This document shows, one piece after another, positions 1-10,893 of a stretch of DNA of 64,000 nt. Positions within the stretch are counted from its first letter, which is position 1. The number at the start of each line of letters is the position of its first letter. The notes below the pieces were generated by a model. It saw only the letters and a program-made list of their open reading frames with translations. It searched no databases and was not told the DNA's origin. The position numbers and the translations under genes were made by a program. This stretch comes from Odobenus rosmarus divergens (lineage: Eukaryota; Chordata; Mammalia; Carnivora; Odobenidae), in contig NW_004450480.1 of the NCBI RefSeq assembly GCF_000321225.1, positions 2,920,176-2,984,175 on the forward strand, written 5' to 3'.

Positions 1-1149
1 GCTTACACTCTTTGTAATGGTTCACATTTACAATCTTCTTCACAACCGGCCCTTGAGGTTCAGAGGTTTAAAGAAGGTAAGTTACTTGGCTAAGGATGCA
101 CACTAGTAAGGTGTCGGACTTGGCTGTGAACTGAGGTACACTAACTCCCAGTCCATTTTCATTCCTGTAGTTATGAATCCCTCCCATGGAGAGGCTAATG
201 TAAGTGCTATCCTTTGATAACTCAACATTCATTGGATGTAGACCCTGTCTCATGTTTTCTAAGAGTTAGGATGGGGTTAAGTCAAACCAATCTTCACTAA
301 CTTCTCAATGCACCCATGGGCAGGTGACTGGCCTAGGGTTGGACAAGAGAGATAAGCCAAATTGGCTCCCAGGACCACGGGACCCATGGCTTTAACTATA
401 TCTGTCAAAATGGGTCAACCAGTTCCTCCAAACAGTCTGGATTTCCATTACCATTGACACTGTCTACGTGTACAGCAAAAGAAGTGACAGAATTGATTTG
501 GGGGTGAAATCCCAAATTTTCTATCTATGTGCAAAAGGGAGAATTTGGTTATAAGCAGAACATTTTGCTTATAGAAAAAAATCTCATAGAACTGTTTGGC
601 TTTGAGATGCAACAACTTAAGTCCATGCCTTAGAAACTATTTTAAATTCTCGTCTGATGCTTCCTAGAAACAATAAAAGGAAAATAAGTTGGTTCTGGCA
701 ATAAAATGTTGATAGTTTTTCCTTAAGTATTAATCTACTGAACAAATGTTGAGAATGAAAGCAGCAGTCATATAAACGCTGTGAGAGCCAAGATTTATGT
801 ATTTTCTTTCACTGCTTCTGCTATTTGATCTTGGGCAAATGACTAAACCAAATCTCAAATCCCAAAGAGAAGCATATTGAACCATAGAGAGAAGTAGAAA
901 ACACACGGAAATCTAAATTATAAGAGATGAATGTCCCTTCTTTTGTGTCCTTTTTGAAAGAATAAATGCTCCCCATTTGGGATTATATAACCATTTAACT
1001 TTCATTTTTCTCATAGACTCACTGAACGTCATCACTGACCACCCGCAGAAATCAGTCGGTCCCCTGTCCCGTCTTGTAAAAGGCAACATTTGAGATTCCA
1101 TGAGGTGAAGTGACTTGTCCAATGTCATGAGTTCATTAGGACAAATAAT
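1..1149. other. No gene seen
   Basis: This is unique AT-moderate sequence without recognisable repeats or exons. Remembered human synteny would place it in or next to an EIF4E3 intron; the sequence itself gives no proof. Confidence 0.6.
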
Positions 1150-1335
1150 ATTATTTCAACTAAGTGGGAAGGGTACTGACCTAGAAGTAAAAAAGACCTG
1201 GATTCTCCTTCACATTCAGCCATTAATGAGACTCTATTTATAAAATGAAAGTGTCAGATTAGATGGTTTTGAAAAATCCTTCCCTCTCTGAAGGGGCTAT
1301 AATTCTGTGAACGTGAATATCAGTAGTTCTTGCTT
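1150..1335 (+). mobile_element. Probable MIR-family fragment
   Basis: 'gacctggattctccttcaca' and the 'tagatggttttgaaaaatcc...ataattctgtga' end resemble CORE-SINE 3' regions; strongly diverged. Confidence 0.4.
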
Positions 1336-1399
1336 GTTTTTCTTTCCAGAAACTCAATAACCTTCTTTGCAGTTAGGATAAAGAGACAATATGTATAGA

Positions 1400-1640
1400 A
1401 GTTATGAGTTTGGGCTGAGTCAGACTGTGCCTCCCAATCCCAGCCCTCATATGTACGTGTAGGGAAAGCCTGAACAGATTACTTAACCTGTCCGCCTCAT
1501 CTGCAAACTGAAGACTCTCACAGTACCTACTACATATGACCCTCACAATGATTAAATGAAGTAACACATGTCAGGTATTCAGCATAGTGCATGGCACATA
1601 ACAAATAGTAAACAAAGGCTGCCATTAATATTACCGGAAA
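1400..1640 (+). mobile_element. MIR
   Basis: 'acttaacctgtccgcctcat' followed by 'caatgattaaatgaagtaac' and 'agtgcatggcacataacaaa' follows the MIR order. Confidence 0.75.
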
Positions 1641-2311
1641 GGAACCAGTTTTGGTGACTTTGTGCGGGGGGGTTCTAAGAAGGCATGCCTTCCTCAGGGC
1701 AGAAGCAGAGCAAGTGCTAAGGTCCACATCAAGGCAGGATCTCATTCTTGGCTATGTGTCTGGCTTTCAAAAACAAAAAAACAACAATTTCCCAATCTCC
1801 CTTCCTGCTAGTGGTAGCCAATGATGTGTTTGTTATAACAGAGGACTTCTAAGAAGCTCTTCAGAGCGGGCCTACTTAAATGGTAGGAACACTTTTGCAC
1901 TTCCCTTCTTTTCCTTTGTTTTTGCCTGGAATGCAGAAGCAATGGCTGGAGTGTCAGCAGCTTATGGATAATAAGGGGAGGGCCAAAATACTTTCAGAGA
2001 TTCGGTCCTTGAGCCAATAATTCAATGCCAGCAACCACTGACCTCTGGACTTCTTGTTTCATGAGGAAAATAAACGCACGTTCACATTTAGGCTACCATT
2101 ATCAAAATGCAATTCCTACCCAAAATATCCTCCATAACCTATTTCTCTTTTCTGTCAACAAATATTTGCAGACCTACATGGTCAGCCACCTATTTGTCCC
2201 TGGCCCCTTTAGGGGTCCTAAGACAGACTGTCACTGGCCATCACTTAAATTTTTACAAAAGGTCTAAATTGTCCTCGACATCCTTGTTACTCAGTGCGGG
2301 GTGAGGACCAG
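1641..2311. other. No gene seen
   Basis: Unique sequence; only short chance reading frames. Confidence 0.6.
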
Positions 2312-2440
2312 TAGCATTAATGTCACCTAGGAACTTGTTCGAAATGCAAAATTTTTGGCTCCATCCCTGACCTACTGAGTCAGAATCTGCATTTTAACAG
2401 GATCCCAGTGATTTCTGTGCACATTAAAGTCTGAGACTCT
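2312..2440 (+). mobile_element. MER20-type hAT remnant
   Basis: The order 'cacctaggaacttgttcgaaatgcaaa', 'gacctactgagtcagaatctgc', 'ttaaagtctgagactct' is that of MER20. Confidence 0.75.
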
Positions 2441-2444
2441 AGAC

Positions 2445-2690
2445 TAGACTTCTAGGTTCTACTCTGTCCTTCCTCTTAATTAAGCACTACTGCCAAAAGA
2501 ATCTTCCTGAAGCACAGCTCTAACATTGTCACTCTCCTTGGGATACTTCAGGTCACCTCACTGCCTACAGACTAAAGTTTAGACTCCTTAGCCTGATGGT
2601 CAAGGCCTTCTATGATCTTATGTCGTCCTGGAAATGCCCATCAAAGTGCCTGCCATGCACACGGTAGGAGGGCAATAAATAATGTTCTGC
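2445..2690 (+). mobile_element. L2 3' end
   Basis: 'ctacagactaaagtttagac' and 'caaggccttctatgatctta' then 'aagtgcctgccatgcacacg' follow the L2 order with an internal deletion. Confidence 0.7.
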
Positions 2691-2744
2691 GTAAGAGAAA
2701 AAAAAATGAGTGTACCCAAGAAACAACATATTCCTCAATTCTGG

Positions 2745-3115
2745 TTTTACTATGCTAGACATTTGGGATACAGTAGTACAAAAACAAAAACAAAACAAAA
2801 CCCCACAAAAAACCCAACCAAAAAACAAAACAGACATGGTCACTTGCCTTCATGGAGCTTACAGACTGGTTGGAAGGAGAGAATTTTAAAAAACAAATAA
2901 AACTATGAAACGATAAGTGATAAATGCTATGAAGAAAATGAGCAGGCAGTGATACAGAACGAGGGGGGCTAGTCGGAAGGATGGCCCACAGGGTGGGAAG
3001 CCTGCTCTGGCGCTGGACCAGGCAGAGGGAAAGAAAGGCACGTGCAAAGCCTTGAGAGAATTTGGTGTGTTTCAGGATCAGAACAGGGGCCGCCCTTTCA
3101 GGCTCATCCAGAAAA
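2745..3115 (-). mobile_element. L2 with internal A/C-rich simple repeat
   Basis: 'gccttcatggagcttacaga' and 'gtgcaaagccttgagagaat' are L2 in reverse; a CAAAAC-type simple repeat sits at 2778-2832. Confidence 0.65.
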
Positions 3116-3245
3116 GAGATTCCCTGGGAGAAAGGTGTCACGGGGTGGCACTTGAGAGAAAATGCTGAATTTCTGTTTCCTGGCATAAGTCTTCACTGGG
3201 ACCACAGGTGAGGCCGAGAGCAAGGCACGCTGCAGAGTCGCTGGG

Positions 3246-3505
3246 AGTCCAGCCCTGGAAATCAGACCCAGTGGAATTTGAATCCCAGCTCGGCCACTCA
3301 CTGGCTCTCAACTCCCTTGAGCCGCAAGCTTCTGCTCCCTCAGGTATGAAGTATGTTAAGAATAGAACCAACTTTGGAGTTACTGTGAACGTTAGGAAGA
3401 TGATGCTTGTAAAGCTTCCCCCGAAGACTGCCACCCGTATCAGTGCTCACCTGAACATCGGCGGTTACAGGATTACGATGGTGACGATCACTACTGTTAA
3501 TCATT
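3246..3505 (+). mobile_element. MIR just upstream of GPR27 island
   Basis: 'tttgaatcccagctcggcca' then 'gatgatgcttgtaaagc' and a decayed 3' end; it stops where CpG density rises. Confidence 0.7.
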
Positions 3506-3655
3506 AGCTTGCGGGCAGAAAGCTCAACCCACAGATTCCTGCCCGCCCCCGCCTCCCCAGGCCTCCCGACCCTGCCATCCTTAGCCACCTCCCCCTGCGC
3601 ACGGCCACCGTGACCCCAGCGCGGGCGCCGGACGCCGCCGCCGGACCCCCGTTAC

Positions 3656-3725
3656 CTGGGGCCAAACGCGACTTGTCGCCACCTTGCGTCCTGGGCCCTG
3701 CCTCCCTCCCGGCCCCGCGGCTGCC
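3656..3725 (-). other. Possible 3' part of an antisense 5' exon (splice donor CAG|GTAACG)
   Basis: On the - strand, reading away from the gap, the sequence reaches GGCCCCAG followed by GTAACGGG, a good donor match with the exon edge at 3656. In human, the - strand gene EIF4E3 begins next to or overlapping GPR27, so an EIF4E3 5' exon ending here is plausible. None of the three minus-strand frames over 3656-3725 gives a protein segment I recognise, so if real the exon is probably non-coding or mostly in the gap. This is weak evidence from one splice motif plus remembered synteny. Confidence 0.25.
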
Positions 3726-4180
3726 NNNNNNNNNNNNNNNNNNNNNNNNNNNNNNNNNNNNNNNNNNNNNNNNNNNNNNNNNNNNNNNNNNNNNNNNNNN
3801 NNNNNNNNNNNNNNNNNNNNNNNNNNNNNNNNNNNNNNNNNNNNNNNNNNNNNNNNNNNNNNNNNNNNNNNNNNNNNNNNNNNNNNNNNNNNNNNNNNNN
3901 NNNNNNNNNNNNNNNNNNNNNNNNNNNNNNNNNNNNNNNNNNNNNNNNNNNNNNNNNNNNNNNNNNNNNNNNNNNNNNNNNNNNNNNNNNNNNNNNNNNN
4001 NNNNNNNNNNNNNNNNNNNNNNNNNNNNNNNNNNNNNNNNNNNNNNNNNNNNNNNNNNNNNNNNNNNNNNNNNNNNNNNNNNNNNNNNNNNNNNNNNNNN
4101 NNNNNNNNNNNNNNNNNNNNNNNNNNNNNNNNNNNNNNNNNNNNNNNNNNNNNNNNNNNNNNNNNNNNNNNNNNNNNNNN
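3726..4180. other. Assembly gap (455 Ns)
   Basis: This is an uninterrupted run of N between two very GC-rich flanks. It removes the GPR27 start codon, its 5' UTR and its core promoter, and possibly a 5' exon of an antisense gene. The true length is unknown because N runs are often placeholders. Any ORF drawn through it is meaningless. Confidence 0.99.
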
Positions 4181-5313
4181 CGAACGCTAGCGAGCCGGGC
4201 GGCGGCGGCGGCGGCGGCGGCGAGGCGGCCGCCCTGGGCCTCAAGCTGGCCACGCTCAGCCTGCTGCTGTGCGTGAGCCTGGCGGGCAACGTGCTGTTCG
4301 CGCTGCTCATCGTGCGGGAGCGCAGCCTGCACCGCGCCCCGTACTACCTGCTGCTCGACCTGTGCCTGGCCGACGGGCTGCGCGCGCTCGCCTGCCTCCC
4401 GGCCGTCATGCTGGCAGCGCGGCGTGCGGCGGCCGCGGCGGGAGCGCCGCCGGGCGCGCTGGGCTGCAAGCTCCTCGCCTTCCTGGCCGCGCTCTTCTGC
4501 TTCCACGCCGCCTTCCTGCTGCTCGGCGTGGGCGTCACCCGCTACCTGGCCATAGCGCACCACCGCTTCTACGCCGAGCGCCTGGCCGGCTGGCCGTGCG
4601 CCGCCATGCTGGTGTGCGCCGCCTGGGCGCTGGCGCTGGCCGCGGCCTTCCCGCCCGTGCTGGACGGCGGCGGCGGCGACGACGAGGACGCGCCGTGCGC
4701 TCTGGAGCAGCGGCCCGACGGCGCCCCCGGCGCGCTCGGCTTCTTGCTGCTGCTGGCCGTGGTCGTGGGCGCCACGCACCTCGTCTACCTCCGCCTGCTC
4801 TTCTTCATCCATGACCGCCGCAAGATGCGGCCCGCGCGCCTCGTGCCCGCCGTCAGCCACGACTGGACCTTCCACGGCCCCGGCGCCACCGGCCAGGCGG
4901 CCGCCAACTGGACAGCGGGCTTCGGCCGCGGGCCCACGCCGCCAGCGCTCGTGGGCATCCGGCCCGCGGGGCCCGGCCGCGGCGCGCGCCGCCTCCTGGT
5001 GCTCGAGGAGTTCAAGACGGAGAAGAGGCTGTGCAAGATGTTCTATGCCGTCACCTTGCTCTTCCTGCTGCTCTGGGGGCCCTACGTCGTGGCCAGTTAC
5101 CTGCGGGTCTTGGTGCGGCCCGGCGCCGTCCCCCAGGCCTACCTGACGGCCTCCGTGTGGCTGACCTTCGCCCAGGCCGGCATCAACCCTGTCGTGTGCT
5201 TCCTCTTTAACAGGGAGCTGAGGGACTGCTTCAGGGCCCAGTTCCCCTGCTGTCAGAGCCCCCAGACCACCCAGGCCTCTCTCCCCTGCGACCTGAAAGG
5301 CATTGGCCTATGA
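4177..5313 (+). CDS. GPR27: GPR27 (SREB1), orphan class A GPCR; start codon lost in assembly gap
   Basis: This is a single-exon receptor of the SREB family (GPR27, GPR85, GPR173), a plasma-membrane orphan GPCR expressed in brain and pancreas. Reading is open from 4181 to the TGA at 5311-5313. The first visible residues, NASEPG, follow the family's MA start, so the ATG is inferred at 4177-4179, inside the N run. That gives about 378 residues against 375 in human; the extra residues sit in an N-terminal run of eight Gly and a longer Gly run in extracellular loop 2. Visible landmarks with M as residue 1 are: sequon N3-A-S5; TM1 with GN at 37-38; TM2 with LADG around 64-67; disulfide cysteines C97 and C174; TRY (not DRY) at 121-123; long loop 3 at about 212-285; LWGP in TM6; and NPVVC (not NPxxY) at 337-341. 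The C-terminal tail has paired cysteines and ends in KGIGL. Codon use is extremely GC-rich. Identification is secure; only the first two residues are inferred. Confidence 0.97.
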   Translation, partial: XXNASEPGGGGGGGGEAAALGLKLATLSLLLCVSLAGNVLFALLIVRERSLHRAPYYLLLDLCLADGLRALACLPAVMLAARRAAAAAGAPPGALGCKLLAFLAALFCFHAAFLLLGVGVTRYLAIAHHRFYAERLAGWPCAAMLVCAAWALALAAAFPPVLDGGGGDDEDAPCALEQRPDGAPGALGFLLLLAVVVGATHLVYLRLLFFIHDRRKMRPARLVPAVSHDWTFHGPGATGQAAANWTAGFGRGPTPPALVGIRPAGPGRGARRLLVLEEFKTEKRLCKMFYAVTLLFLLLWGPYVVASYLRVLVRPGAVPQAYLTASVWLTFAQAGINPVVCFLFNRELRDCFRAQFPCCQSPQTTQASLPCDLKGIGL

Positions 5314-5627
5314 GGGGCTCGCCAGCCACGTACGCCTCACCCAGCCTTTCCCTTTGGCTCAGACAGTGATGTCGTCTCCCCCCTTTCTGCCCCCTTATTA
5401 ATTTTCTAAGCTGCCTTCGAAATGACTCTCACCGTGGATAAGCACTTGGATTGTACAGAGAGACTACTTTTTCGGGGGTGGGGAGGGATGGGTTTCGATG
5501 TTCCAGCCCCACCCCAGCTCCGTGCATTTGTCCTACTTAGTATATTTTCATCCTGACAATAGGCCTTGGAGTCTGTACTGGTACTGACTGACGTCTTTTA
5601 TTCCATGTGTTCTTTTTTTTTTTTTTT

Positions 5628-5633
5628 AATAAA
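5628..5633 (+). terminator. Candidate poly(A) signal AATAAA (proximal, GPR27)
   Basis: This canonical hexamer lies 315 nt after the GPR27 stop and directly follows a run of 15 or more T. A short GPR27 3' UTR would end near 5650. Confidence 0.35.
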
Positions 5634-6907
5634 GGCTAAACTAATTTTCTTCGTGCAACGTTTCCTAAAGACCATGGCCAGTTTTCTACAGAAGCTATTT
5701 TTGACAACCTCAAGTGGCATTACATTTTGCAGTGAAGTAGAGAAACCTAGGGGGACTTCACAAGTTTGATTTCTTGAGGGTCTTCTGTTAGAAGCAGGAG
5801 AAAGGGGGGAAATTGTCTTAAGTTCCCTCTGAATTGCCGGCCGTGGGGTCAGTTGCGCTGCCCTGGTTCATTGAAAGTGCTGAAAACTTTGTTCCGTCTT
5901 GATAATGAATTTAAAGAGCAGAAATGGGAGGGTAAAGTAGCAAGGCAGTGTTTTTTAAGCAGTAACAAGTAACAAGATTTGTTTCCTACCTTACTTTGTA
6001 CAACTAGAAAATATACATCAGCAACCACTGCTCTCTGTATTATACCAATCTTGAGTGGAAACATTTCTGTAAAATTGTAACTTTTAAAAGAGTAAAAGTG
6101 TTTTGGTTAGTGATGGTGTGGAGAAAATACAGTATTGCATGTTTTTGTACTGATTGTGGTTCACGGATTGGGAGGGCTCTGAGAAGCAGAGTATGAATCA
6201 GAATTGCTTAGGTATTTTTTGCCAATAACAATTAAAATACGTTTATGGAAGCAGCTTGTGCTTTGAGAAGCCCAGTTTTATTCTGTCTTATGAAACTAAT
6301 TTCCACTTTGAAAACTGTTCTTTTGTTCACGGCATAAATGGAATAAAATGATACTCTACTTCTACAAGACAAAGCATTTCCTTAAAATGTTTGCTAGGTT
6401 AAGCTGTGCTGTTCATCTGATGGATATTTTAAATTAATAATGACAACCATAATTTTAAATACTTGTTAGACACATTGTAATCTTAAATGGAAAGACTAAA
6501 TTCTGCAAGTACTGTATAATATTTTTTGCTTATAATGCTACATTTTTATTAATGTACCTTCTGTTTTGAGGATTTATATCTGTATTTCTCTTTGCATTAT
6601 ACAAATATACCAGTATTTTCATTCTGGAGTGGTTTTTTGTTGCTGTTGTTTGAGGCTGTGACTGGTACTAAGACACTTCTAAATATGGTATTCATGTTCC
6701 ATTATCCTTTTAGTGCATGCCTGTTTAGCTTAGTTGACCATCAGCATATTTAAGACATTTGGAGTCTTGTTAACTTAAAATGCAAGATAAAAATCTACAA
6801 ATCTTCTCTTTAAAGGAAAGAAACAGTAGATGTATATACTGCTTTTATAACTTTTTTTATGAACATACAAAATATGAGTGTGAGCATTTTGATAAAAATA
6901 AGGGTGC

Positions 6908-6913
6908 AATAAA
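6908..6913 (+). terminator. Candidate poly(A) signal AATAAA (distal, GPR27)
   Basis: This canonical hexamer lies about 1.6 kb after the GPR27 stop, in AT-rich unique sequence. It is the last of three hexamers (5628, 6342, 6908) before sequence that looks intergenic. Confidence 0.35.
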
Positions 6914-6930
6914 TATATTGCAATTTACTA

Positions 6931-8332
6931 TAGTTCAGCATAAAAAGAACTATTAACTGTTCAGTCCCAGAGGGTTAAGTCATAATAAGAGGGTGTGGCC
7001 AATTTATCTCTGACAAACATTATTTTGTCTATAGAAGACAGTCTGTGAAGACAGTCTCAAATTTGGAAAATATGAGTAAATATTACCCTATTTCTCCCCA
7101 GGTCATGAGACCAAATAGATGTTAATTATCCAAGGGCCGCTTGTCAGAAATCTCAGCTAACCTGAAGACAGAGAGGCCGGGGAAGTAAACCTCATCCAAC
7201 CCCCCACCCACCCTAGTGACCCAAGTTAAAAAAAAAAAAAAGTCACCAAGCGCATGTGATTTTCAGAATATTTCGTACCTAGCATGGCTCAGGGACCAAG
7301 TCATCTGACTCCTGAACACATCCAGCCTTACATAGTAGACTGACTGTTGAAAACAACCTGTTGGCCCTATATACATGGCTTTGAGTTCATGGATATTTTT
7401 TTTCATAGGAGAATCCATAAGCGAGTGATTCTCAAATTTTAATATTCATTAGAATTACATGAAGTGCTTGCAGCATCCAGAGATAGGAGGGGCTGAGGTT
7501 GGACCCAAGAAAAAACATCTTTAAGAAGTGCACCAGCTGGCTGGAGAGATACCAATAGGCCTTTGTGTTCAGACATAAGATGTACTTTAGGTGCCACGTC
7601 TACAAACTGGGTTATCTGGTTTTGGTTTTGTTGTGTATTATTCTGATTAGATGGATGATTTCTAATGAGAGTTCAGGTGAAGAGTAATGAGAAATGACAG
7701 CCAAGTGTAAAGGGAACAGAAGAACAGAGGCAGAGAAATGAGCTGTCTATGGGAAAAGTGTGTAGAGGCAAAAAGCCCCTCACACCTCAACAGCTTTTTG
7801 GATCAATGAATCTATTAACATGTACTTTGACTGCTAATTATATTAATAAAACATCACCAAGAAAAAGTTTAGTTGTGTTTCAGAATACTCTACTCATTTT
7901 ACCAGGACAGGTACAAGGTACAAGGTCTTTGGGGAAGACTTCTATTAAAATAGCTTATTTGTTTATTTGGGAAGTTAATTTAGCACATCTCCACCCTGCT
8001 CCCCGCCCCCTCCCCGGGATAAACAAGTTGCCACTGCACTTGAAGCAATAGAAAATAGATTTCTTGTATATAAACCTTCATCAGCATGTCCTGGCATGGA
8101 ACTTTTGGGTCAAGAATAAGAATTTTTAGGTGTTTTGATATCATTGTGTCTAAAAGCTTTGCAGAAAAAGGATTATCTATTTACATTTCCAACTGTGTTC
8201 CTTTTTGAAAAAATGAAATATCTCAAGTGGGAAAGCATGTAACAAATCAATACCCATAATGACAATAATCTCTGTATCCATTATCCAGCCTTGACAAATC
8301 TTGTCAGTTTTGCCATATTGGTTTCCACTGCC
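6931..8332. other. Intergenic, little recognised
   Basis: Apart from a possible hAT remnant at 7423-7533 and a 14-bp A run at 7228, I recognise nothing. Confidence 0.55.
7423..7533 (+). mobile_element. Possible hAT (MER20-like) remnant
   Basis: 'gtgattctcaaattttaata' then 'attagaattacatg' resembles the head of a hAT non-autonomous element; the remainder is strongly diverged. Confidence 0.4.
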
Positions 8333-8452
8333 CTTTTCTTTCCTTGACCTTTTCTCTTCTTTGTTCCTCTTCTCTTATTCCCTTCCTCCATCCTCCCCTC
8401 CCTCCCTTTCCTTTCTTCCTTTCTTTCCTTTTTTCCCTTTCTCTTTTTAAGA
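8333..8452 (+). repeat. Polypyrimidine-rich tract
   Basis: About 120 bp are composed almost entirely of T and C (TTTC, CCTCC units) with few purines. Confidence 0.8.
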
Positions 8453-8579
8453 GAAATAAAACACGACACAATTATTTTGTCACAATTAAGTCTGGTCTCA
8501 CCACCACCCCCTCCCTTCTCAAACGTCCTGACCACTAAGAGATAAAAGGATGCTGGGTCCTAGGGCTGACTTAGGGGTT

Positions 8580-9330
8580 CATTTTGCAGGGGGATGATCG
8601 GATGGGCAGGATCAGGTCTATCCATTTTGGTCTTTCTAAGGCCTACAGGATGGAGCACAAACGTCTTTGCCTGCCACAGAAGGCCTTTCATCGTCCGGCC
8701 CCTCCATGCCCCTGGCCTCACCCTCTCTGTGCATTTCTATCTCTTTCTTCTCTGATGACCTTTGTATAAGCTCTCCTTGGAAAGCCCATGTCCCCTTCTC
8801 TGTCTGGGAATCCTTCACCAACCCCTCCAGAGTAGAGGCAATATTCACAATATTTAAGAACTGGGATGGCGGAGGCATAACTTGCCTGTACATCCATACC
8901 CCTGGGTCCTGGCTAACCATCAAGTTTGTGCGGGCCCCAGATCCAAGACTTCTGTGCAAGCCTTTCTTGGCCCAGCCACTCCTCCTCTGGGCTTTCATGG
9001 CACATTGTGTTTACCTGCATGGATCCTCCTGCATGCCCATGGCTCCCAGCTCCCTTAGGTCTCACCTCTTCCCATTCCTTTCCCAGGCCCTGTCTTCCAG
9101 CCCCTCCATCACTGCCAGATCATACTGTGTCATACCAACATGGCTTTACATCTATTGTTCCTTGTGTCCAAAGTCCTCACTCCCTCCTCCCCCAACTCAA
9201 TTGCTACTAAGCCTTCAGATGTAAGGGATGAATTCCTAGACATAAGGGGTGAACTAGCCTCCACAGAGGGGGAGATCATTCTAGGGCAGATCCTACAAAA
9301 TTTTCAAGTCTCCAAACCCCCGCATTAGAT
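8580..9330 (+). mobile_element. L2 (diverged)
   Basis: 'gcctacaggatggagcacaa', 'aaggcctttcatcgtccggc' and 'ctccttggaaagcccatgtc' are L2-like. Reading frames here do not resemble host proteins. Confidence 0.55.
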
Positions 9331-10735
9331 CTGAGTGCCATGGTGGGTTGAGTAGCAAACGTACTGTCTTACTGGCATTTTGAGTTGTCTTTGCACTGAA
9401 GTGGCTGAGGTTATAAAATGTAGTGGATGCAGAATACCATTCTCTTGCAGATGTGTCATTCTTTGTCACCTGCCAAGACTACTTAGTTTCAGGATCCCCT
9501 CCATGAGGGGTAAAGGAGGTAATGGGAAACCTTCTCTACCCACCCGCATTCTAGACCACTGTTGCACTATTATTTAGCTGCTTCTGGAGTGAATGGAAGT
9601 TAAAGCAAAATTGATCTGAGTCCAAGGGGTTCTTTATGCCTTTTGTCCAACTCAGTTAGGCAAGACTTTTGGGGTCCAACCCAGCCCATGAATAAAGCTC
9701 TCTTGTCCCTCCACCCCCCCACACACACCACTTCCTTTCTTTTGGGATGCTTTTGGTGAGGATTAGATGCTTGGAGCCACAGCATCCGTCTTGCAACCAT
9801 GAGAAAAGATACTGTCAACACAGTGAAGGTAGCAGACCAGAAAGATAAAAAAAAAAAAGCAGGCATCTATTTTTAACATTGTTGAGCTGCTTAACCAAAC
9901 AAACAACCTCATATCTATAGACTTCTGGTCTTGAAATAAAAACTACTATTGCTTCAGGCATTAATATTCAGTGATTCAGGCACTAATATTGTGGCTTTTT
10001 GAAGTAACAATTAACTGCAACATATTAAAATATTTAATTAAAATATTCAATTCCCTCCACTCCTTTGACAGGTATGCTAGATATCCTGGAACTGTATTTA
10101 CAAAGTCAAAAAAATTAGATTTATTTAATTCACCCTTTCCAACTATTGGGTCATTCAGCCTGCTGTTAACTGTTAAATTAACCTGCCTCTGGAAAAAGTA
10201 GATTTGACTTGATTTCTTAGAATGAAATACATTTGGAAGATTAAAAAGATACCTATTACTAGGCTGGTTTTGATCAGTGTATGTTTAAGATTTTGATTTC
10301 GTAAGTCTAGTTACAAGAAAATGGAAAACCACTTGAATGAATCCATCTACAGTAATCAATAGGTATTGTAAGCTAATAAGCTAGTTTCTGTGTTGGGCAG
10401 TGCAGGAGGACACAGGGGTATTATTCTCTTGCTAAATGAGTTAGCAAGCTCAGTGGAGAAACCTGGCAAACATGCCCCAAACCACAAATCAAGTCAGAAC
10501 ATAATATATGCCAAAAGTGAGATCTAGATAGTTTGGGTATAATGAGGAGATCAGACATCATAATCAATTGTCTGAGACAGGCCCTAGGCATTCTATCTCT
10601 GGTGACCCAAGTGAAGAAAGCAGGAAAGACCAGAAGACTGGAACAAAAATTGTCCAGTTTCCATCTTCGCCCTCCTCTCAGGTTCTTACGTTACCTTCTG
10701 ACTCCCACATCCTCCCCACTCTGGTGTCCATTTTT
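9331..10735. other. Intergenic, nothing recognised
   Basis: There are no repeats I can name and no reading frame with protein-like composition. A short C/A-rich run lies near 9715. Confidence 0.55.
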
Positions 10736-10751
10736 AAAGTAAATCCCTCTA

Positions 10752-10879
10752 GGGGCACCTGGGTGGCTCAGTCGGTTAAGCGTCTGCCTTTGGTTCAGGT
10801 CATGATCTCAGGGTCCTGGGATAGAGCCTGTGCTCTCTCTCTGTCTCAAATTAGTAAGTAAAATCTTTAAAAAAAAAAT
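10752..10879 (+). mobile_element. CAN-SINE (short, internally deleted)
   Basis: The tRNA-derived head (CACCTGGGTGGCTCAGTCGG) is followed by the 'ggtcatgatctcagggtcc' body, then a direct jump to the CT-rich and A-rich tail. Target-site duplications AAAGTAAATCcCTC and AAAGTAAATCaCTC lie at 10736-10749 and 10880-10893. Confidence 0.95.
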
Positions 10880-10893
10880 AAAGTAAATCACTC

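Larger units (their letters stand above)
3510..5320. promoter_or_regulatory. CpG island over GPR27 5' flank and coding region
   Basis: The sequence changes abruptly from AT-rich MIR-containing DNA to dense CpG at about 3540. It stays GC-rich through the gap to the end of the GPR27 coding sequence, then drops sharply after about 5320. The 3540-3725 stretch has many CG dinucleotides and GC-box-like runs but no TATA box. This fits a CpG-island promoter whose core lies in the gap. No transcription start can be placed. Confidence 0.85.
5314..6930 (+). other. GPR27: Probable GPR27 3' UTR with candidate poly(A) signals
   Basis: The stretch after the GPR27 stop is unique, increasingly AT-rich sequence without recognisable repeats, as expected of a long 3' UTR. 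AATAAA hexamers occur on the + strand at 5628-5633 (just after a T tract), 6342-6347 and 6908-6913. Which one is used cannot be decided from sequence. The last would give a 3' UTR of about 1.6 kb. The UTR assignment is inference; the hexamers are seen directly. Confidence 0.5.

Noticed and set aside
3652..4875. Long minus-strand frames opposite GPR27 (up to 407 codons)
   Set aside because: They cross the gap and are GC-rich shadows of the GPR27 coding strand, with Ala/Gln/Arg-rich low-complexity composition.
3610..5313. 567-codon + strand reading frame
   Set aside because: It runs through 455 Ns; only the part from 4177 is the real GPR27.
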